Shown: piece by piece, positions 57,108-64,000 of the stretch
Position numbering within the stretch: the stretch's first letter is position 1
Layout of the letters: every line of letters starts with the position of its first letter
Assembly: GCA_033297075.1 (NCBI GenBank)
Contig: MU858051.1
Span: 558,001 to 622,000 of the forward strand
Length of the DNA: 64,000 nucleotides
Origin: Rhypophila decipiens
Lineage: Eukaryota > Ascomycota > Sordariomycetes > Sordariales > Naviculisporaceae
Direction: 5' to 3'
Notes under the pieces: model-generated
Told to the model about the DNA's origin: nothing
Database searches by the model: none
What the model saw: only the letters and a program-made list of their open reading frames with translations
Position numbers and translations under genes: made by a program

Positions 57108-57589
57108 CTCTATTTTTTATCCATTTTTGGTGGAGTAAGGGGGAACAGGGATATCAGTTACCTCGGCAACCGGAAGTAAGTTGGTACCTTACTATGACCA
57201 ATTGAAATCATTATTACACTGAAAATAGTTGTCAGGTCTTGGATTGTGTATCATAAAATCAGATACTACCTAGATGACGATATATTGCCTTTATACGCTG
57301 CTGAAATTTGGGCCGGCCAGGAAGACACTTCAACACTTCCTGTGTCATGTGAGTCTATCGACCTGCACGTACCTATAAATTGTCACTACATAAATGAACT
57401 GCTGCAAGATGCAAACCCCTCATTTATGAGCATAAAGGGAAGTCGGGAGCCGACTTTTATGCTTGGCTTATCCTTTATTTTCACGGGCCTGGTCGTCTGT
57501 TTGAGCGAATTGTGTACTCGTCGTCCAGTTGGAATTGATAGATCAACAACAACATCATCAGCACGTTAGGCCCCGAAACCCCCTTGAAA

Positions 57590-58898
57590 ATGTGTGCCGC
57601 CGCCACCAATATTCAACAAGTTGGCCTTGGCTACCGGTATGGCCTCGCCATAGGGATTGGCTTGGTGCTTTCTACCGCGGTGCGACGCCTGCAGGATTAT
57701 CTTGTAGAGCGACAAGAGTCTCGAATAGTTCGTGCACCTCGTCGCCTGCTGGATCAGCTATCTGGCAATGAGATGCAAGCCCTACCATACACGCCCAACT
57801 CACTACCCGGGGGCCGTCTGGTGGACACACCGTATGGATCCATGCAGGTGTACGAATGGGGGCCACTGGAGGGCGACAAGGTCTTGTTACTGCCCGGGAT
57901 CAGCACGCCCGTACCGTCGTTGGGTAATCTCGGCGAGGGATTAGTTCGGCGAGGCTATCGGGTTATGATGTTTGGTAATCAATAATTATTCTTTAATTAT
58001 ATTACCGTTCCCAGCCGCTTGAAGTCTTTGCAAGAACTGCAATCTGCTAACTATTTACATTTTACCAACCCTAGACCTCTATGGGCGAGGATGGTCCGAC
58101 AACCCAACAGACGTTCCCCACGACGAGCAACTCTACGTCTCCCAAATCATGTTTGCTCTCGCTTCTTCACAGCTGTCTTGGACGGGCAGTAGCGCATTAC
58201 ATCTCTTTGGGTACTCCCTCGGAGGCGGGCTGGCCATCTCCTTTGCGCGCTATTTTCCTGACATGCTCAAATCTCTCTCCCTGCTTGCGCCTGCTGGACT
58301 GATCCGCCGTGATCACTTGAACTGGCGAGGGAGACTGCTCTACTCTCGTGCCAGCATCCTTCCTGAATGGCTGCTTACCTTGCTTGTCAAAAAACGACTC
58401 GAACCACCCGTGTTGCCGGCGGCAGTTGTCTCTTTACCATCATCAAAACAGTCGTCAGGAAATGGAGATGCGAGTGGTGGAAATGCATTTGATCAGGCCG
58501 TTATCTGGCCCGATCGTCCTCAGGTCACCGTGGCCGCTCTCGTCTCCTGGCAACTCAAGCACCATAGTGGCTTCCCTCCGGCCTTCATGAGCACGATGCG
58601 CCATGCTCCCATCTTTGAGCAACAAGAGGCATGGTCTGTGGTGGCAGGGCATATGGAAAAAAAAAGAAGAAACGATTCACTATCCCACCGGTCTGCGAGG
58701 AGAAATGGAGTAGTTTTGCTGATCCAAGGTACTGAAGATACAGTTATTTTACCAAGCGAGATGGTTGCGGATGCCGAGGCCGTCTTTGGAAAGGAAGGCG
58801 TGGACACAGTTCTGCTTGAGGGAGGTCATGAGATTCCCATCACAAAGCCCAAGATGGTGGCTGATGCCCTGGTGTCGCATTGGACACAGGAGTCATAG
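57590..58898 (+). CDS. Alpha/beta-hydrolase fold protein
   Basis: Two exons, 57590-57974 and 58075-58898 (donor GTAATC, acceptor CCTAG), giving 402 residues. The N-terminus has a short hydrophobic stretch (YGLAIGIGLVLSTAV) that may be a membrane anchor. The hydrolase core begins at KVLLLPGISTPVPSLGNL (oxyanion region), followed by DLYGRGWSDNP across the splice. The nucleophile elbow is GYSLGG with Ser176. The acid is probably Asp in IQGTEDTVILP and the base His in LEGGHEIPITKP, so the triad is complete. It resembles carboxylesterase/epoxide-hydrolase-like enzymes of unknown substrate. The lid region has an unusual Ser/Gly-rich insert (SSGNGDASGG). Confidence 0.92.
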
Positions 58899-59421
58899 AG
58901 TTTCTTTGGGTGCCACGCTCAACAAGCATCCGAAAATGCAGCCACTATATATATATAGCCTGAATACGAGGGTATTGGTGCCTGTTTATTAACTCTCTAT
59001 AAATTAAAGTGTGTGCCTCCAGAGAAAGTGGCCTTTCTTTGGTTCATGGCCAGTACAGTACTGCAAATGGTTTCCCGTCTTATCATGGCTCCCGACCTTT
59101 TGGTAGATGGTCATTCTTGACTTGGCACATGTACTAGTAGCCTCAATATTGGCCATTGGAAGGGTTGGGTCAACTGTGCCCAATGAGGAGTGCAGCCCTG
59201 TTTGAAGACGCGCTGAGGCTCAAGCTTCTGGATGTGGTTGTTCTTGGCGAGTCTGGACTCGTAATTGTTAAGAATTCACTGACTTATTGGTTGCCTGGGG
59301 AGAAGTTCAGCTTCTGGCTTGCAATCTCTTCCCCCCGCTCTTTTGTAAGCATAGCGGTGTATGAATAATAACAATAACACTTTCTAATATTCCCCTAGTC
59401 GATTGTATTCTCCAAAACACC
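58899..59421. other. Intergenic region before the ankyrin-protein gene
   Basis: 3' flank of the hydrolase and promoter of the ankyrin gene. A short (AT)n-like run (ctatatatatatagc, about 58943) is present. No gene seen. Confidence 0.5.
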
Positions 59422-61800
59422 ATGGCCGATCCCCTGAGTATCATCGCCAGTTCTATTGCCATTGTTCAGGCCGGAGACAGGCTGGGTCGCCTGGTTTCCC
59501 AGCTCCGCACCCTGAAGAATGCGCCAGCTGAAGTAGAGCTCCTTATCCAGGAGATCTCTGAGGCAAAAGTATCATTCACCGCACTCCAGACAACCGTCGC
59601 CGGCGTTGCCCAAGATGCCGGATCGATTAACCTCGAGCCTCTTCGAGGTCTGCTTCACAAATATGCCGAACTACTGGATTCCATGGAAACCTTGGTGGAG
59701 AGGTATCTCCTCAAGGCACCCAGCCCATCAACGAACGAGAAGCAGGATGATAAGAAGCGGGGCAAGAACAAGGAGAGTGGCAAAGGACAGGATGATGACG
59801 AGAGGCCGGTGGCACGTCTTCGTTGGATCATGAAAAAGCCGAGGGCTATCAAAATGCAACAGGATCTCAAAGACGTTCGGTTTCTTATCCTCGGGGAACT
59901 TACACATATGTCTTGGTCTTTGCATCTAGATCTTCGAAAGACTATTCAGGCTCAGCTCAGCCGACAGGAAGAACTTATCTTGCGGCTCCTACCATCGACA
60001 GAAAACTCCTCCATCCCGCGAACAACTGACACTGAGGAGGATGCTACAGAGGTGAATACAAACAAATCACATCTTGTCAAAAGAAGGGGGAAAACAGCGA
60101 AACCAGAACTTTCTCAAGCTACTAGTATGTTACCACGCCGTCCCAAAAGCCCCCTTTCCGGCGACATGACGTGCGATGGGTGTCAATGCAACTGTCACCG
60201 TACCTGGTCATTGATGTTCTCGACGTGGGGAAACCTGGCTGGAACAACAGTGCTGCGCTCCAGGGGGAGTCCCCTCACTCTCAGGGGGTGCAATATGCCG
60301 TCCACCTGTAAACGACAAGCTCGACCGATGATGAGCGGATCCTTTTACTTCCCGCACTGGCTGGCTTCCCGTGCGATAGTCATGACACTCCTCAGCGGAC
60401 CATCTCCCTCCATCTCGCTAACGCTCGCCCGGATCGTCTCCCCCGAATCTGACCTGTTCCGCTACATACAAACCGGGGACTGTGACGGACTGCAGACCCT
60501 GTTCCTCAAGGGAGACGCATCCCCCGCCGACATGATGCAATCTCTGTACGGCACACTCGATGCGCTCCTGTTCGCCTTGAACTGCAACCAATACCAGGTC
60601 TGCCAGCTGCTTCTCTCCTGGGGTGCGGATCCTCACGCAGAGAACAGCACCAAGCTCACCGACTCGGCCGCCAACATGGCGTGGAACCTCTCCATCGAGT
60701 GTCCGTCTCCAGCCAACGACGACCGCAGACGCCTTATCGAGAAGACGTTCCCCAGACCCCGGGATCTAGAACGCCGAAATTTCTCCCAGGCCCACAAGAC
60801 TGTCCTCGGTCTTAGCTTTGTTGATCTGGACAAACTGCTGCAAAACTCCACCTTGGACGAGATCAACGCGGTTGACTGCCACGGCCGAACAGCTGTGTTC
60901 TGGGCGGCGTGGCGAGGTGACATTGACGCACTTACCAGGATGCTTCAAAAGGGAGCGGATCCGGACCTCTCCGACGGCGGCGGTCGGGCTCCCATCCACT
61001 ACTCGGCCATGACGGCCTCTGCGGCTTGCACAGCGGGACTCGTCGATATTGGAGGAGCAGACCCCGACAAGAGAGACAACTATGGCGAGACGCCTCTGCA
61101 CTGCGCTTGCAGTTGTGCGCGGAGGACGAACGTCGAGTACCTGCTCTCGGCTGGTGCAGATGTCAACGCGGCCAATTCCCAGGGAAGAACTCCTCTGATG
61201 TCGGCAGTCATGTCCAGGGACGCCGTGATTGTCTCTATCCTCCTCGCATATGAAGCTGAAGTGGACGCGCGAGATACAGCTGGCGAGACGGCGCTTGGTC
61301 TGGCCGTGTGGATGGACTCGCCGGAAATTGTCTCGGTGCTGATTGGCGCTGGTGCGAGACTGGACCTCGCAGTGACCGACTCGGGAAGGACCATTCTGCA
61401 TACTGCTGCGCAATATGGGTCTGTCGCTACAATGGAGGCGCTCTTGTGCGGATTCACTGACTGCTCATCATCATCGTCGAGGGGTGAGAGGAGGCATTTT
61501 GGCATCGGGTCGATGGATGCTCAGGGCATGACGGCCCTCGAACGACTGCGACAACGAAAGGATTGCACAGCAGAGCTCGTTGAAATTTTCGGTGCTGTGC
61601 TGGTGAGCGCAGAGACTTTTATGTGGCGAGGGGATGCCGGGGAAGAGGAAGGTTGTTCAAAGTTCAAGGGTGCGGTGGATCTGGAAGAGAGTAGTTCAAT
61701 ATCAAGCGATTCGGATGGCGATATATTCGTCATGGCTAGAGCACACCCTAGGGCAACCACTGGGCAGCCAACTCCCGACATTCCAGATGATTACGGATAA
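59422..61800 (+). CDS. Ankyrin-repeat protein with fungal NLR-type N-terminal helical domain
   Basis: Intronless as read, 792 residues. Residues 1-95 (DPLSIIASSIAIVQAGDRLG onward) form an all-helical domain of the kind found at the N-terminus of fungal STAND/NLR-like proteins (HeLo-like or PF17111-like). A charged linker (KQDDKKRGKNKESGKGQDDD) follows, then a Cys-rich CDGCQCNCHRTW segment, a middle region common to fungal ankyrin proteins (SFYFPHWLASRA, FLKGDASPADMM, CQLLLSWGADPHAEN), and about six ankyrin repeats (about 477-680), for example GRTAVFWAAWRGDIDALTRM, GETPLHCACSCARRTNVEYL and GRTPLMSAVMSRDAVIVSIL. The tail is acidic. There is no NACHT/NB-ARC ATPase, so it is not a full NLR. Possible roles are a signalling scaffold or self/non-self recognition partner; this is inference. 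The join at about 60123 (near TSMLPRR) could hide a small intron. Confidence 0.88.
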   Translation: MADPLSIIASSIAIVQAGDRLGRLVSQLRTLKNAPAEVELLIQEISEAKVSFTALQTTVAGVAQDAGSINLEPLRGLLHKYAELLDSMETLVERYLLKAPSPSTNEKQDDKKRGKNKESGKGQDDDERPVARLRWIMKKPRAIKMQQDLKDVRFLILGELTHMSWSLHLDLRKTIQAQLSRQEELILRLLPSTENSSIPRTTDTEEDATEVNTNKSHLVKRRGKTAKPELSQATSMLPRRPKSPLSGDMTCDGCQCNCHRTWSLMFSTWGNLAGTTVLRSRGSPLTLRGCNMPSTCKRQARPMMSGSFYFPHWLASRAIVMTLLSGPSPSISLTLARIVSPESDLFRYIQTGDCDGLQTLFLKGDASPADMMQSLYGTLDALLFALNCNQYQVCQLLLSWGADPHAENSTKLTDSAANMAWNLSIECPSPANDDRRRLIEKTFPRPRDLERRNFSQAHKTVLGLSFVDLDKLLQNSTLDEINAVDCHGRTAVFWAAWRGDIDALTRMLQKGADPDLSDGGGRAPIHYSAMTASAACTAGLVDIGGADPDKRDNYGETPLHCACSCARRTNVEYLLSAGADVNAANSQGRTPLMSAVMSRDAVIVSILLAYEAEVDARDTAGETALGLAVWMDSPEIVSVLIGAGARLDLAVTDSGRTILHTAAQYGSVATMEALLCGFTDCSSSSSRGERRHFGIGSMDAQGMTALERLRQRKDCTAELVEIFGAVLVSAETFMWRGDAGEEEGCSKFKGAVDLEESSSISSDSDGDIFVMARAHPRATTGQPTPDIPDDYG

Positions 61801-62362
61801 ATGTCACAGAAATCAATTTGACAAGGGGATAGGGGAAAGGGGCTATAGCCGTAAGCTGGTCTTGGCAACTCGTTGTCAAGCGGGATAAGGGGTTCGGTTG
61901 TTGACACCAAAAACATCTATTCAGAGCGAAGTCGAAGCTTGGCACCCCCTTTTTATCTGCAATGTTGATACGCCTCCGGTAAGCAACAAACAACAGAGGC
62001 TTTTACTTGGGGCCTTGAGAACTGGTTGATAGATCGATACAGACCTTATTCAATGCGAGCCACTTTCAGATTCATTTTCGTCTATGAAACTATTTCTCAG
62101 TTTTCTGCCTCTTGCATTTACCAGGATATTTATCAATGCGATTTCCCTCATCCTGGTCCTCCTCGTCCACTCGCTTCCGCTTGGTGTTACGGATATCATC
62201 ATGTCCTTTACCACCCTTTGTGCTACATTTGCATCTTAAACCGGATCGGAAGATGCATCTGCATGTCTTGGTAATATTCTTTGACGACGACGACGGCGAT
62301 GTAGCATCGTCGTCACTCTGCGGCTGAAGCAGTCCCGTCTTCTCCCGATACCGCTGCATGTG
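61801..62362. other. Region downstream of the ankyrin gene with an in-frame open extension of the next gene
   Basis: On the minus strand, 62362-62090 is open in the same frame as the gene ending at 62363, starting one codon (CAC) after its TAG stop and reading about 90 codons to the next stop. It encodes a Cys/Lys-rich sequence (CRCIFRSGLRCKCSTKGGKG, RNTKRKRVDEEDQDEG). It could be a readthrough extension, a separate small protein starting at the ATG at 62359, or 3' UTR. Confidence 0.45.
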
Positions 62363-62884
62363 CTATTGGTAGGTAAACGAAGGCGAGTCGAGAGCGTCGA
62401 ATGCCGTGGCATATGCCCTCTTCATCCAATTCTCGGCGTGGATTTTGTCGGCTCCGAAGAGCAGCCTGTCCGCCTCGCTGATGGACACTAGAGCCATGAT
62501 GCTGTGGTACTCGCGGGAGTCGGTGTCGAGGTATCTGGCGCTCATGGCTGGGATGCCGGGATTGGGTTTCCACCAGTAGCCGTAAACCGTGTCTTGTGGT
62601 TCTTTGGAATAGTACATGTGTAGGTCGAGCTGGTCGAGGGCTCGCTCGCCGGCCAATCTGATGGTCTGGGTTCGTGGAGCTGAGTAGTCCATTATGTTGG
62701 CCCCTAGGGCTCTCAGGATTTCCGCTTTTCGGTGGGAGACGGCGGTGGGCGTCCCGGGATTCTTGTTTCTTTTGACTTTGGGCTCATCCATGTCGAATTC
62801 TGTGTAAATGACTGCTGCTGGGAGGAGCTGGCGTTTCTCGTCTTCAAGAGGGTCCTGCTCGATGTTGATGTTGGGAGAACTCAT
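62363..62884 (-). CDS. Hypothetical protein, 173 residues
   Basis: Intronless open frame. I do not recognise the family. The sequence has ordinary coding composition: an acidic N-terminus (NINIEQDPLEDEKRQLLPAA), a basic KVKRNKNPGTPTAVSHRK segment, and an apparently folded C-terminal half with aromatic residues (DLHMYYSKEPQDTVYGYWWK, ISEADRLLFGADKIHAENWM, KRAYATAFDALDSPS). No signal peptide or membrane helix. It ends in a TAG followed by a long in-frame open stretch. It lies between the ankyrin gene (convergent) and the CorA-like gene (same strand, 316 bp upstream). Confidence 0.65.
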   Translation of the reverse strand: MSSPNINIEQDPLEDEKRQLLPAAVIYTEFDMDEPKVKRNKNPGTPTAVSHRKAEILRALGANIMDYSAPRTQTIRLAGERALDQLDLHMYYSKEPQDTVYGYWWKPNPGIPAMSARYLDTDSREYHSIMALVSISEADRLLFGADKIHAENWMKRAYATAFDALDSPSFTYQ

Positions 62885-63200
62885 GCTTGGGCATTCTCTT
62901 TGGTTTGCTGTTCCTGGTGGTTGATGCTGCGAAATGTGAAAGATGTGTGAGTGTGAAGGAAAAAGGGAGAGAACCGTTGAGCCCCGAAGATCTTTTTATG
63001 CTTTGCTGAATGGATGGTCCGTTTGAAAGTTTGGGTGCAACAAACTCTGTGAGATATAAGCTCTGGTGTTGCACTTCAACCTCAGACCTGAATCCAAACA
63101 TAATCCTGAATGTGTGTACCGCAGCAGAGACACGTGTAGTTGCCTTGAGCAGCTCAATTTCTTCAATCTCCAAGACCTTGGAAGATGAACATGTTCTCTC
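62885..63200. other. Short intergenic region between the CorA-like and hypothetical genes
   Basis: 316 bp on the same-strand junction; presumably the CorA-like 3' UTR and the promoter of the hypothetical gene. Nothing else seen. Confidence 0.5.
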
Positions 63201-64000
63201 TCAACCATCTGTGTTCTCCGAAGAAAGAGGTGGACCAAGCCCCTTGTCCTGATATCGATCACGTTCCCATGCATTCACCTTATTTTCCTTCTTCCCGAGC
63301 CCTCGCCACCACCGCGCAATCCAACCTCCGAATTCAACAATAACCACGCAGACAATCAACATGGGAACCACGGTAACTGCCCAGATCCAGATGGACATGT
63401 TGCCCTGACCAAGCTCAGCAAAGTTCATCCCAAACGCCGAAGTGACAAATGATATCGGCACAAAGATGTACCCGAGACGGGTAGTTGTCTTGGTCAGCTG
63501 GGTGACGAGTCTGGCCTCCACGGCAGAGCGTTTGGCCTTTTGGATGGCGTCGTTGGTTACCAAGGTGGACCTTCCGGATTCACATGTCTTGAGGAGGTTA
63601 CGTGTCCGTGATAGGAGGTATTCAAAGTCTGTTGTTATTAGTGTGGTGCCGGACTGGCCCGCCGGGTTGGGACCGTTCCATTTCGCTGGTGGGCTTTTGA
63701 GAAAGGTGATGATATCGGAGCAGTGTTGCTCTAGCCTGGACAGTGAGGACCTGATGTAGTCGTATTGTACCGTCATCTCGAGCTTGGTGTGCTCGTAGGA
63801 TGGAAAGTCACACCGCTCTGTCATCTCCGAGAAGACTCGTTCGAGCGTGTTGAGAAGTTGTAAGATTGAGGCGGCTTGGAACGAGAAGAGCTCTGTGAGG
63901 ACAAACAGCGGCGAGCTGGTTGTTGCTGGCGTGCTCCAGTCGAGGGTGAGGCCATAATGGTGACTTAGTAAAGAAAGTGGTTGTTTTGCGTGAAGCCGTT
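63201..64000 (-). CDS. CorA-like divalent cation transporter, C-terminal part (cut by window edge)
   Basis: The frame is open from the window end (64000) to the stop at 63201, so about 266 residues of the C-terminus are present and the N-terminus lies outside. It shows the long helix of the CorA funnel (YDYIRSSLSRLEQHCSDIIT...RNLLKTCESG...SAVEARLVTQLTKTTTRLGY), then TM1 (IFVPISFVTSAFGMNF) with the pore-entrance GMN motif (FGMNF instead of YGMNF), a short acidic loop (AELGQGN) and TM2 (IWIWAVTVVPMLIVCVVIVEFG). The tail is basic (WWRGLGKKENK). GMN proteins carry Mg2+, or Zn2+ in ZntB; fungal members of this subgroup have many paralogues and unknown ion preference. Confidence 0.9.
   Translation of the reverse strand, partial: RLHAKQPLSLLSHHYGLTLDWSTPATTSSPLFVLTELFSFQAASILQLLNTLERVFSEMTERCDFPSYEHTKLEMTVQYDYIRSSLSRLEQHCSDIITFLKSPPAKWNGPNPAGQSGTTLITTDFEYLLSRTRNLLKTCESGRSTLVTNDAIQKAKRSAVEARLVTQLTKTTTRLGYIFVPISFVTSAFGMNFAELGQGNMSIWIWAVTVVPMLIVCVVIVEFGGWIARWWRGLGKKENKVNAWERDRYQDKGLGPPLSSENTDG

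Larger units (their letters stand above)
56576..57589. other. Intergenic region with a 5S rRNA gene
   Basis: Between the GH36 gene and the alpha/beta hydrolase gene, both plus strand. It contains the complete 5S copy B at 56983-57101. A 107-codon open frame (57246-57569) is not supported by any motif. Confidence 0.6.

Overview
The window is a 64-kb piece of nuclear chromosome from a filamentous ascomycete (Pezizomycotina, most likely Sordariomycetes). The evidence is: compact genes with short introns of roughly 50-250 nt that use GTAAGT/GTTCGT-like donors and CTAAC/CTGAC branch sites; single dispersed 5S rRNA genes instead of a tandem 5S array; and typical fungal proteins (GUP1, a fungal CorA-like channel, a P450, a 14-TM MFS transporter, an ankyrin protein with a fungal NLR-type N-terminus). 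The species cannot be fixed from the sequence alone. I see no transposon, CRISPR array, tRNA or strongly AT-biased RIP-like block.

Layout, left to right. 0-11 kb is housekeeping: a mitochondrial aspartyl-tRNA synthetase (cut by the window edge), an AP180-type clathrin adaptor, the MBOAT protein GUP1 and elongation factor TFIIS. A minus-strand 5S rRNA gene lies at 11.6 kb. 12.3-18 kb is the most accessory-looking part: a cytochrome P450 and a divergent DHA2 transporter with a very long tandem-repeat N-terminus. 18.9-32.5 kb carries mitoribosomal mS38/COX24, a monothiol DsbA-like protein, alanyl-tRNA synthetase, two fungal proteins of unknown function and the recombination factor SFR1. 33-44 kb carries CORVET subunit VPS8, a GPALPP/DUF3752 protein and a membrane RING-H2 ligase. 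44-51 kb is a 7.1-kb tract in which I find no gene. 51-64 kb carries mitochondrial processing peptidase beta, a GH36 raffinose-synthase-like enzyme, a second 5S rRNA gene, an alpha/beta hydrolase, an ankyrin-repeat protein, a small unknown protein and a partial CorA-like transporter.

Most neighbours are functionally unrelated, as usual in fungi. The exception is the P450/MFS pair, which share one divergent promoter region and could act together in detoxification or small-molecule export. Splice sites below were derived by hand: canonical dinucleotides, preserved reading frame and continuity of the protein family. The most unusual observations are: compensatory base changes between the two dispersed 5S genes; an in-frame, targeting-peptide-like extension upstream of the alanyl-tRNA synthetase AUG; the two tandem-repeat blocks in the MFS N-terminus; an in-frame open extension beyond a UAG stop near 62.36 kb; and a repeated 14-bp palindromic motif between VPS8 and the GPALPP gene.
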